Shown here: positions 6,726-13,423 of the stretch, in pieces | Layout of the letters: the number at the start of each line of letters is the position of its first letter | How positions within the stretch are numbered: position 1 is the first letter of the stretch | Assembly: GCA_001797035.1 (NCBI GenBank) | Contig: MGOE01000146.1 | Location: 4,224 to 19,456 of the forward strand | Source of the DNA: Chloroflexi bacterium RBG_16_72_14 | GTDB lineage: Bacteria; Chloroflexota; Limnocylindria; Limnocylindrales; CSP1-4 | Reading direction: 5' to 3' | DNA length: 15,233 nucleotides | Position numbers and translations under genes: made by a program | Notes under the pieces: model-generated | Told to the model about the DNA's origin: nothing | The model's input: only the letters and a program-made list of their open reading frames with translations | Databases searched by the model: none

Positions 6726-7937
6726 TCACAGTCGGATTCCGGCGCCCGTGACGTTCCAGATGTCGACGACCTCGCGCCCGGCGAGGTCCAGCGAGCGGTA
6801 CGCACGGTGCGGGGCGCCGACGATCAGGATCTCGCTCCGCTCGAGGACCTCCGCCAGGGGAACGAGCCGGTCGTCCGTGACGTACTCGTCGGTCGCCAGC
6901 ACCCGGGCCCCGGCCCATTCCAGGAGCTTGCGGAGCTTGAAGCTGAGCGAGGCGCGGATATCGTCGGACTCGGCTTTGAACGCCATGCCCAGGATTCCGA
7001 TCGACCGTCCCCGCAGCGACCCGTGCCGACGCTCCAGCGCCGACACGATGTAGGCCGGCATGCCCTCGTTGATCTGCATTGCGGCCTGGCCGAGGGGGAA
7101 GTGGTCCGCGGTGAACGCAGCGAGCTGCATGGTGTCCTTGAACAGGCACGGGCCGGCGGCGAAGCCGGGGCCCGGGAGGTCCGCCGCCCGCGGGTAGTCC
7201 TCGCGGACGGCGCGCAGGACGTTCGTGTAGTCCACGCCCGCCTGGTCCGCGATCGCGAGAAACTGATTGGCGATGGCGAACTTCATGTAGCGCCAGGTGT
7301 TCGTGAACAGCTTGGCCAGCTCGGCTTCACGGGTGGTGGTCCGGATCGTCTTGGCGGCGAGGCGGCGGTACAGGGCCTCAGCCCGATCGCCGGCTTGCGG
7401 TGTGTCGGCGCCGACGACCTGGGGCAGCGACCGGAGCTCCTCCAGGGCGTGGCCTTCGGCGATCCGCTCAGGGCAGAAGGCCACGTCCACCCGGCAGCCC
7501 CGCTCGGCCATGGCGATCGCGACGTACTCGCTCGTGCCGGGATACACCGTGCTGCGCAGGACGATGAGGGCGCCGTCGCGGACATGCGGGGCGATCTGGT
7601 CCACAGCGCGCTCGAAGACGCGCATCGAGGGGCCCAGGAACTCATCCACCGGCGTGCCGATGACGACGACGACCGTGTCGGCGCGGGCCATGACGGCGGG
7701 ATCCGAGCTGAGCTCGAGCAGGCCGGTCGGAAGGACGTCCGCGAGCAGTTGGTCCGCGCCATGCTCCAGGAATGGCATCTCGCCGCGGCCGATGCGCTCG
7801 AGAGTGGCCTCGTTGATGTCGTAGATCCCAACATGCAGCCCGGCACTCGCGAACGCGAGGCTGAGCGGAAGGCCGACGTGCCCACCCCCGCCCAGGACGA
7901 CGACGTCCAGCGGCGCGGCGTTGTCGGGATGCACCAT
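6726..7937 (-). CDS. Nucleotide-sugar dehydrogenase (UDP-ManNAc/UDP-glucose 6-dehydrogenase family)
   Basis: A 403-residue cytosolic member of the UDP-glucose/GDP-mannose dehydrogenase family, which oxidises C6 of a nucleotide sugar to a uronic acid with two NAD+. GGGGHVG (16-22) is the Rossmann loop, and VVVIGTPVDE follows. FCPERIAEGHALEELRSLPQ resembles WecC-type UDP-N-acetylmannosamine dehydrogenases. ELAKLFTNTWRYMKFAIAN is the linker helix. GPCLFKD carries the catalytic cysteine C264, with Phe where Pro is usual, and GMAFKAESDDIRAS begins the C-terminal domain. The ATG at 7937 has no Shine-Dalgarno but has a TAGAGT box 7 nt before it. The stop is 2 nt before the epimerase start, so dehydrogenase, epimerase and GT2 form a tight three-gene unit. 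Exact substrate is uncertain. Confidence 0.9.
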   Translation of the reverse strand: MVHPDNAAPLDVVVLGGGGHVGLPLSLAFASAGLHVGIYDINEATLERIGRGEMPFLEHGADQLLADVLPTGLLELSSDPAVMARADTVVVVIGTPVDEFLGPSMRVFERAVDQIAPHVRDGALIVLRSTVYPGTSEYVAIAMAERGCRVDVAFCPERIAEGHALEELRSLPQVVGADTPQAGDRAEALYRRLAAKTIRTTTREAELAKLFTNTWRYMKFAIANQFLAIADQAGVDYTNVLRAVREDYPRAADLPGPGFAAGPCLFKDTMQLAAFTADHFPLGQAAMQINEGMPAYIVSALERRHGSLRGRSIGILGMAFKAESDDIRASLSFKLRKLLEWAGARVLATDEYVTDDRLVPLAEVLERSEILIVGAPHRAYRSLDLAGREVVDIWNVTGAGIRL

Positions 7938-7944
7938 GCGGCCG

Positions 7945-7950
7945 ACTCTA
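7945..7950 (-). promoter_or_regulatory. Candidate -10 box (TAGAGT) for the dehydrogenase-epimerase-GT2 unit
   Basis: On the minus strand TAGAGT ends 7 nt before the ATG of the dehydrogenase, which lacks a Shine-Dalgarno sequence, so the message would be leaderless or nearly so. The 67-bp gap 7938-8005 is the largest between genes on this strand from 4952 to 11216 and is a natural place for an internal promoter. A weak GTGAGC lies 16 nt further upstream as a possible -35. Confidence 0.5.
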
Positions 7951-8005
7951 GCAGAGGGTCCGGACCGCTCACGGGGGCCCGAAGGTACCACCGGCGAAGG
8001 CCTCC

Positions 8006-9397
8006 TCAGGGCGTCGCGCGCAGGAAGATGGCGCCGTCCGTGTCGGCGTAGACCTCGATCCAGCCCACGGGTCCTGGCTCGCCGGCGGTGACCACGAGCC
8101 AGTCCACCGCCCAGCGGTCCAGCGCCTCCTGCGCGCCCGGCCGGCCTTGCGCGATCGCGTCGTAATCGCGCCAGACCTGTGGCGGGAACAGCTCGAACCG
8201 TGAGTCCATGTAGTACACCGCATCCGGGACCGCCCACTCGAGCCACGACGCCCACGGCTGGGGCGCGAAGACCCGGCTCCCGGGGCCAGCCTGCTCGCGC
8301 AGCGCGAGCGCGAGCCCGGACGGTGCGTAGGTCAGGAGGCCCGCTCGCCCGGTGAGCGGGTGGGCCGGGCGCCACCACGGCAGCGCGAGGACGATGGCCG
8401 CCGCGAGGACTGCCGCGACAACCGTGTTGAACCGGTTCGCGGCGCGGGGGACCCTGGCCGGACCGCCGCTGGTGACCAGTGCTGCCGCTACCAGGGGCGC
8501 GACGCCCAGCGGCCACCAGGCCAGCCCGCGCTCGGTCCAGGCGCCGATCACGAACAGCGTCGCCAGCCACAGCCAGTCCGGCCGGCGGAGACTCGCCCGC
8601 CCGCGCCAGGCGACGGCCGCCGCCCCGGCCGCCGAGGCGTAGAACAGCAACCCTGGCACCGTGAGCGGGCTCGTCCGCTGCCACTCGGTTACGCGCGCCG
8701 TGATCTCCGGGTCCGCGCCGATCCCGGCGGCGTACCACCACACGCCGGCGCCGAACGGGTTGACCAGGGTGGCCGCCGTGCCGGCGACGAGCGCCAGCAG
8801 CGCCGGGCGTGCCGGGCGACCGCGGACCAGGTCGTCAAGCCAGGCATAGCCGAGCAGCACCGGCCCGAGGAAGACGCTGCCGTGCACGTTCGCCCACAGC
8901 GCCACGACGACCGGCGCCAGCACGAGGAGGCGCGGATGCCGGCCTCGCACAGCCACGATCCACAGGAGGGAACCAAACAGCGCGATACCGAGCAGTTGCG
9001 GACGCAGAGCGAGCGCGGGCGCGGCCACGACGAACGCCGCGAGCGAGAGGATGGCCGCAGCCCGCGCGCTCGCTCCGCGCGCGATGGCGGCCCCGGCGAC
9101 GCAACCGAACGCGAACGCGACCAGCAGGGCGCGCAGGACGGCCAGCAGCTCCCAGCCGCCGAGCGCGTGGCCAGCGGCCAGCACCACCTGCGCGAGCCAC
9201 TGCTGGTCCACCCACGACGCCCCGGCGACGGTGAACGTGAACGTGTCGACCACCGGGATCTGGCCGGCCGCCAGGATCGACGCCCCGGCTCGCACCTGGT
9301 ACGCGAGGTCCACCGCCGGGAGGGGCGCGATCAGCGACGCAAGCGCCGGCAGCACCAGCGCCAGGGCCAGCCAGAGCCGATCGAGGCCGAGGCGCAT
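8006..9397 (-). CDS. Large polytopic membrane protein, GT-C/PMT-like, with C-terminal soluble domain
   Basis: A 463-residue membrane protein with about nine or ten hydrophobic segments followed by a roughly 120-residue soluble C-terminal region. The first loop has acidic residues and a conserved-looking pattern (D30 in AVDLAYQVRAG, IPVVDTFTFT with D51, SWVDQQWLAQ at 61-70), as in uncharacterised GT39/PMT-like proteins. LVNPFGAGVWWY lies mid-protein. The C-terminal part contains PWASWLEW and YYMDSRFELFPP (D398, R400), then WAVDWLVVT, a layout common in unnamed bacterial membrane proteins. ATG 9397 is preferred over GTG 9400 because GAGG (9407-9404) sits 6 nt before it. It begins 8 nt after the preceding GT87-like gene's stop. 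A glycosyltransferase role is inferred from topology and context, not proven. Confidence 0.7.
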   Translation of the reverse strand: MRLGLDRLWLALALVLPALASLIAPLPAVDLAYQVRAGASILAAGQIPVVDTFTFTVAGASWVDQQWLAQVVLAAGHALGGWELLAVLRALLVAFAFGCVAGAAIARGASARAAAILSLAAFVVAAPALALRPQLLGIALFGSLLWIVAVRGRHPRLLVLAPVVVALWANVHGSVFLGPVLLGYAWLDDLVRGRPARPALLALVAGTAATLVNPFGAGVWWYAAGIGADPEITARVTEWQRTSPLTVPGLLFYASAAGAAAVAWRGRASLRRPDWLWLATLFVIGAWTERGLAWWPLGVAPLVAAALVTSGGPARVPRAANRFNTVVAAVLAAAIVLALPWWRPAHPLTGRAGLLTYAPSGLALALREQAGPGSRVFAPQPWASWLEWAVPDAVYYMDSRFELFPPQVWRDYDAIAQGRPGAQEALDRWAVDWLVVTAGEPGPVGWIEVYADTDGAIFLRATP

Positions 9398-9405
9398 CAC
9401 GCGCC

Positions 9406-10335
9406 TCAGGGCGTGGGCGCCGGCGCCGGCTCACCCGCCGGCGACGCGGGCATGTCCGGCGAGGACGTCCTCGCGTCGGGCCGCCACCCGGCCAGCGGGA
9501 TCGCGGCAACCATCGTGGCCAGGACGTTCCACCACAGGAACGGTACGGACAGCCCTACGGCGATCGGCAGGACCCACGCGCGGTCGGTCCTGGCGCCCCA
9601 GGAGACGAGGAGTGCCGCCGCGGCCATCCGGAGTGGCAGCGGGATCGGGGCCGCCTGGCGGGGCACGTCCACGGTCGCGGCCACCTGCGTTCGCGCCGCC
9701 TCGACGAAGTCCCACCACAGCGAGGGCGCGAGGGCGAAGCTCACGGCAGCGATCGCCGCCGTCACACCCAACGCGATCGCGAGGTTCCGCCACTCGCGCC
9801 TGACGACGAACCACAGCAGCCCGACGCCGGGCGTGATCTTCGTGAACAGGATGATCGCCCAGGCGCCCGGCCAGCGCATACCGAGCACCACCGCCACGCC
9901 GAGCAGGATGTTGAGGTTGCCCAGCCACAGCTCGCCCAGCACCGGCGGGAACAGCAGCAGGAGCAGCGTCCAGCGGCGGCCCAGCCAGGCCAGCGAGACC
10001 AGGAGCAGGACCGTCCATGCGCCCAGGAACGCAGGCCACGGGATCCCGAGCAGCCTGACCGGCGCCAGCGCCTGGGCAATCGGGGGTGGGTACTTGTACT
10101 CGTACAGGCCGCCGACGGCATCGAAGCCGCCAAGGATGGTGGCGCGGTACGGGTCGTCGAGGGCGGCGGCCTGCCAGTAGGCGTGGGCGTCGTAGCCGAT
10201 CAGCTTGTCGCCGGCGAGCGCGTACGAGACCACCGTGGCGACGAACACCGCCCCCGCGATGCCGAGGCCCGGCAGGACCGCCGGGTGCTCGAGCGCGCGG
10301 CCGAGACGATCGCGCAGCCTGCGAAACGAGTTCAC
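9406..10335 (-). CDS. GT87-like membrane glycosyltransferase paralogue (309 aa)
   Basis: A polytopic membrane protein of 309 residues, shorter than the roughly 400 usual for GT87. D49 lies in IGYDAHAYW, DPY at 61-63, and YKYPPPIAQALAP at 80-92. GNLNILL begins at G139 and TKITPGVGLLW at T165. RREWRNLAIAL and SLWWDF follow. Strong block matches to the 10332-11216 and 11303-12103 proteins show recent common origin. The C terminus (285-309) is Pro/Ala/Ser-rich and probably disordered. The GTG at 10335 overlaps the preceding stop by 4 nt, which favours it over longer upstream readings. Predicted role: sugar transfer from a polyprenyl-phosphate donor outside the membrane; substrate unknown. Confidence 0.8.
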   Translation of the reverse strand: MNSFRRLRDRLGRALEHPAVLPGLGIAGAVFVATVVSYALAGDKLIGYDAHAYWQAAALDDPYRATILGGFDAVGGLYEYKYPPPIAQALAPVRLLGIPWPAFLGAWTVLLLVSLAWLGRRWTLLLLLFPPVLGELWLGNLNILLGVAVVLGMRWPGAWAIILFTKITPGVGLLWFVVRREWRNLAIALGVTAAIAAVSFALAPSLWWDFVEAARTQVAATVDVPRQAAPIPLPLRMAAAALLVSWGARTDRAWVLPIAVGLSVPFLWWNVLATMVAAIPLAGWRPDARTSSPDMPASPAGEPAPAPTP

Positions 10336-11216
10336 GGCCCAGCGGCCCGCAGCGTCGCGGCGCCCACGCCGGGCTCGTCGGTTGCGGTGTCCCGGACGAC
10401 CCCAGGCCGCCACAGGGGCACGCACGCCGCCAGGATCGCCAGCGAGTTCAGCCACACCACCGGCAGGGCAAGCATCACCGCGATCGGCACCAGCCACGCC
10501 CGGCCAGTCAGGCCCGCCACGACGGCCAGGATCGCGGCCACCGGGAGGCGGACAAGCAGCGGCGCGGGCAGGAACCAGCCGACGGTTGACGGCGTGCTGC
10601 TGCTGATGCCGACGACGTCCAGCCACGTCCGCCAGGCGGCCGGGTCAAGCACGTAGGAGACCGCGACGATGGCGGCCGCCGAGCCGAGCGCGACCGCGAT
10701 CGGCCCCCACTGGCGCCGAGCGGCGTGCCACAGCAAGCCGACGCCCGGTGTCAGCTTCGTGATCAGCGGTAGGACCCAGGCGACCGGCCCCCACGCCGCG
10801 GAGGCACGGATCGCGATCACGATCGCCGCGGCATACAGCAGGTGGACGTTGCCGGACACGATCTCGAACGGGATCGGCAGGAACAGCAGCGCAGGCAGGG
10901 ACCAGCGCCCGAGCAGCCACCACAGGACCGCAAGATTGAGCGCGGTCCACAGCGTCACGAACAGCGGCCAGGGCAGCAGCGTGAGCGGGGCGAGCAGCTG
11001 CGCGAAGGCCGGCGGGTAGAGATATGCGCCGAGGACCCCGGCCCCGACCCCGTCATACAGCCCGCCGTCGCGGGTGGCCCAGTAGGCGTAGGCATCGACG
11101 CTCTGATCCCAGGGCTTCACCTGGAGCAGCCGCAGCAGCAGGAAGGCGGCCGAGAGCGCGAGAAACCCGTCCCGCGCCAGCCGCCGGAGGAGCAGGGACA
11201 CCCCGGGCCGATGCAC
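10332..11216 (-). CDS. GT87-like membrane glycosyltransferase paralogue (294 aa)
   Basis: A polytopic membrane protein of 294 residues. D41 in QSVDAYAYW is the candidate catalytic acid of loop one; YLYPPAFAQLLAP (65-77), GNVHLLYAAAIV (from G122) and TKLTPGVGLLW (from T153) are the family blocks. It lacks the DPY triplet of its relatives and has LYDG in that place. The GTG at 11216 was chosen because a TAGCAT box lies 6 nt before it and MHRPG leads directly into the first hydrophobic segment; no Shine-Dalgarno is present. It is the first gene of the minus-strand series and is coupled to the next paralogue through a GTGA overlap. Its closest relative by eye is the divergently transcribed 11303 gene. 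Confidence 0.8.
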   Translation of the reverse strand: MHRPGVSLLLRRLARDGFLALSAAFLLLRLLQVKPWDQSVDAYAYWATRDGGLYDGVGAGVLGAYLYPPAFAQLLAPLTLLPWPLFVTLWTALNLAVLWWLLGRWSLPALLFLPIPFEIVSGNVHLLYAAAIVIAIRASAAWGPVAWVLPLITKLTPGVGLLWHAARRQWGPIAVALGSAAAIVAVSYVLDPAAWRTWLDVVGISSSTPSTVGWFLPAPLLVRLPVAAILAVVAGLTGRAWLVPIAVMLALPVVWLNSLAILAACVPLWRPGVVRDTATDEPGVGAATLRAAGP

Positions 11217-11222
11217 CCCACG

Positions 11223-11228
11223 ATGCTA
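11223..11228 (-). promoter_or_regulatory. Candidate -10 box (TAGCAT) for the minus-strand glycan gene series
   Basis: On the minus strand TAGCAT is followed by 6 nt and then the GTG start at 11216, so transcription would begin on or next to the start codon. No ribosome binding site is visible. It lies in an 86-bp divergent gap (11217-11302) that also holds a similar box for the plus-strand gene. No clear -35 is seen. Confidence 0.45.
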
Positions 11229-11288
11229 CGAGGGCCGGTGCATTCCGGCATCACCCGATCGTACGGTCGCCGCCGCGGCGCCCGCGGG

Positions 11289-11294
11289 TACGAT
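11289..11294 (+). promoter_or_regulatory. Candidate -10 box (TACGAT) for the plus-strand GT87-like gene
   Basis: TACGAT is followed by 8 nt and the ATG at 11303, with no Shine-Dalgarno between, which fits a leaderless start. It is the partner of the TAGCAT box facing the other way in the same divergent gap. No -35 match is seen. Confidence 0.45.
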
Positions 11295-11302
11295 GCGCCT
11301 CG

Positions 11303-12103
11303 ATGTACGCGCGCCTGACCCCGGACCAGCGTCGCGCCTTCCGCCACGGGCTGGCGATCGCCGGGCTGATCGCCGCGGCCTGGATGTACGTCGTGGTCGG
11401 CGACACGACCTGGCAGCGCCCGGCCGCCGATGGCCTCGTGTACTGGGGGGTCAACGCAGCGGACCCGTACGCCGGCTCGGCGGTCGGCGGCGTGAACGCG
11501 TACCTCTACTCGCCGGCGTTCGCGCAGGTCTTCGGCGCGATCGGCCGCCTGCCCAGGGACGTGTTCATCGTCGGCTGGACCCTGTTCCTGGCCGCGGTGG
11601 CGTGGTGGCTGGCGCGCCCATGGCCGGCGTCGCTGCTGGTGCTCGCGCTGCCGGTCAGCCAGGAGGTGATGATCGGCAACATCCACCTCCTTCTGGCCGC
11701 CGCGATCGTGGTCGGCTTCCGCTGGCCGGGCACGTGGGCGTTCGTGCTGCTGACGAAGGTTACGCCCGGTCTCGGGATGCTGTGGTTCGCGATCCGCCGC
11801 GAGTGGCGGCACCTGCTGATCGCCCTGGCCACGACGTCCGTCATCGCCGCGGTGTCGTTCGCGATCTCGCCGGACGCGTGGTGGGACTGGCTTGCGCTGC
11901 TCCGACAGGACGGCGGCTCGCAGGCGCAGGTGCTCGTCGTGCGGCTGGTCCTCGCCGCCCTGGTCGTGGCCTGGGGTGCGTGGACGGACCGGCGGTGGAC
12001 GGTGCCCCTGGGGGCGATGCTCGCCCTGCCCGTGGTGTGGATGGACTCGTTCTCGATGCTCCTCGGCTGCGTGGCCCTCAGCCGGCGGAACGTGCGCGGC
12101 TGA
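11303..12103 (+). CDS. GT87-like membrane glycosyltransferase paralogue, short (266 aa)
   Basis: The shortest of the GT87-like set at 266 residues. D43 lies in PAADGLVYW, DPY at 54-56, YLYSPAFAQVF from 67, GNIHLLLAAAIV from G125 and TKVTPGLGMLW from T151. RREWRHLLIAL and DAWWDW repeat blocks seen in the 9406-10335 protein. The ATG at 11303 starts MYARLTPDQRR directly before the first membrane segment and follows a TACGAT box; in-frame upstream sequence to 11024 is antisense to the neighbouring gene and was excluded. The 3' end overlaps the converging 12078-13319 gene by 26 bp. The reduced length suggests loss of late membrane segments, or a minimal active core. Confidence 0.8.
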   Translation: MYARLTPDQRRAFRHGLAIAGLIAAAWMYVVVGDTTWQRPAADGLVYWGVNAADPYAGSAVGGVNAYLYSPAFAQVFGAIGRLPRDVFIVGWTLFLAAVAWWLARPWPASLLVLALPVSQEVMIGNIHLLLAAAIVVGFRWPGTWAFVLLTKVTPGLGMLWFAIRREWRHLLIALATTSVIAAVSFAISPDAWWDWLALLRQDGGSQAQVLVVRLVLAALVVAWGAWTDRRWTVPLGAMLALPVVWMDSFSMLLGCVALSRRNVRG

Positions 12104-13319
12104 CCCGCGCCGCCAGCACGAACAGGGGCAGGAACAGCCAGGCGAAGGCCATCCCGAAGCCCAAGGCGCCGACGGCGAGCGCGGCGGCCATCCACGCGAG
12201 CGCGCGCCTCCGGGCGCGCGGATCCGCCCACACGCGGGCGACCGCGGCCACCCCGAACGGGAACAGGACCGCGAAGTGGTGGAACCAGGTCACCGGGAGC
12301 GGCACCAGCGATGCGAACGCGGCCCACAGCAGGCTCTCGAGCGGGTCGTCCACGGCCAGCGCTGCGACGACGGCCGCCGCGAGCGCGGCCACCACGACCA
12401 CGCCCTGCATCGGCGCCAGAGCCGACTGGCCCAGGCCCAGCAGCAGTGCCACCTGGACGGCCGGCCCGAGGTTCCGCGGATCGAGCAGGTCCACCACGGT
12501 GCTCGCCCGCAGCACCGCGAGGTAGTCCGCCCACGGGCCCAGCCCACCGACGAGCAGGCTGGCGGCCACCACGGCGAGCGCCACGACGAGAGACACGGCC
12601 GCGATCGCGAAGCTCCGCGGCAGCCCCCGCCCGACGATCCAGAGCGGCTCGTCGCCGCGCCGCAGCTCGCGGATGCCGCGGGCGAGCAGCCACACGCCGA
12701 GCACCGCGGGATGGAGCTTCGTGACGGACATCAGGGCCAGGGCGACGCCCGCGGCCACGACCATCCTGCGCGACGGTACGCTCGGCACGACGGCGAGGAG
12801 CAGCAGCCCGTACCCCGCGACGAACAGGGTGTCCGCGTTCCCCCACAGCATCGCCAGGGTGAAGGGGAACCAGAACGGCAGCAGGGCAAGGGCGACCAGG
12901 AACGCCGCGCGATCGGTAGGCCCCGTAACGTGGATGCGGGCAAGGCGCGCGGACACGGCGGCCCCGGCCAGCGGTGCGCCCGCCAGCAGCAGGGCGAGCA
13001 CGACAATCGACGGGAGCCCGGCCACAGGCACCAGCGCCTGCGCGACGAGCGGCGGGTACGAGAAGAACAGGGTCGTGATCCCCACCGACTGGCCGGCCAG
13101 CATCTCGGGCTCGTAGGGGGAGAGGCCGGCCGCCACCCGCCGCGCGCCCGTCAACAGCAGCTCGAGGTCGAAGCCGGCACCTGCCGGCGAACGGGCCAGC
13201 ATCTGGCCCATCAACACCGCGAACGTGAGCCACCCGGCGACCCCGGCCACGACGAGGATCAGCGGCGAGCGGCGGCGCCAGGCTGCGGGCGGCGTCTCGC
13301 GGGTGACGGACGTGGACAC
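12078..13319 (-). CDS. GT87-like (DUF2029) polytopic membrane glycosyltransferase (413 aa)
   Basis: A 413-residue membrane protein of normal GT87 length. After a short basic N terminus and one membrane segment, loop one holds D51 in AGFDLELLLTGARR, then SPY (67-69) and FFSYPPLVAQALVP (85-98). LWGNADTLFVAGYG has GN at 160-161, and TKLHP spans 200-204. TWFHHFAVLFPFG lies near the C terminus, like the HH motif of the 265-1344 protein, which makes these two the most alike full-length members. GTG 13319 is preferred over far-upstream starts (to 13514) because those residues are low-complexity and antisense to the divergent gene, and a TACGAT box lies 10 nt before it. Role and substrate as for other GT-C enzymes are inferred. 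Confidence 0.8.
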   Translation of the reverse strand: MSTSVTRETPPAAWRRRSPLILVVAGVAGWLTFAVLMGQMLARSPAGAGFDLELLLTGARRVAAGLSPYEPEMLAGQSVGITTLFFSYPPLVAQALVPVAGLPSIVVLALLLAGAPLAGAAVSARLARIHVTGPTDRAAFLVALALLPFWFPFTLAMLWGNADTLFVAGYGLLLLAVVPSVPSRRMVVAAGVALALMSVTKLHPAVLGVWLLARGIRELRRGDEPLWIVGRGLPRSFAIAAVSLVVALAVVAASLLVGGLGPWADYLAVLRASTVVDLLDPRNLGPAVQVALLLGLGQSALAPMQGVVVVAALAAAVVAALAVDDPLESLLWAAFASLVPLPVTWFHHFAVLFPFGVAAVARVWADPRARRRALAWMAAALAVGALGFGMAFAWLFLPLFVLAARVSRARSAG

Positions 13320-13329
13320 GATGCACCGG

Positions 13330-13335
13330 ATCGTA
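13330..13335 (-). promoter_or_regulatory. Candidate -10 box (TACGAT) for the 12078-13319 gene
   Basis: On the minus strand TACGAT is followed by 10 nt and the GTG at 13319, with no Shine-Dalgarno. The hexamer is identical to the one before the 11303 gene. It lies in the 104-bp divergent gap 13320-13423. Confidence 0.4.
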
Positions 13336-13378
13336 GGGGACCATCTTCCGGTCGAGGGGTACTCGATGGTACTGTCCA

Positions 13379-13413
13379 GTTCCTCCCCGGTCCGGGGGCG
13401 GAGCTGGAGGAAC
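13379..13413 (+). promoter_or_regulatory. Inverted repeat covering the likely Shine-Dalgarno of the 13424 gene
   Basis: GTTCCTCC (13379-13386) is the exact reverse complement of GGAGGAAC (13406-13413), giving an 8-bp stem and a 19-nt loop. The 3' arm contains GGAGG (13406-13410), the only Shine-Dalgarno-like sequence before the GTG at 13424, though its 13-nt spacing is long. If transcribed, the stem would hide the ribosome binding site. A possible TACTGT -10 box lies just upstream at 13370-13375. Regulatory meaning is inferred. Confidence 0.4.
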
Positions 13414-13423
13414 CAGATCGACC

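Noticed and set aside
7957..7966. Perfect 10-bp palindrome GGTCCGGACC just upstream of the dehydrogenase -10 box
   Set aside because: It could be an operator, but short GC-only palindromes are frequent in such DNA and there is no second copy in a comparable place.
8360..10180. A 606-codon open frame on the plus strand opposite the large membrane protein and a GT87-like gene
   Set aside because: Low-complexity Arg/Gly/Gln/Ala-rich product without domains, antisense to genes with coherent membrane topology and start/stop coupling.
13340..13371. Small nested inverted repeats (ACCATC/GATGGT and TCGAG/CTCGA) with a GATGGTA word also found in the ATPase operator
   Set aside because: Arms are only 5-6 bp and the shared word is 7 bp without the GACG part or 23-bp spacing, so a link to the ATPase operator is not supported.
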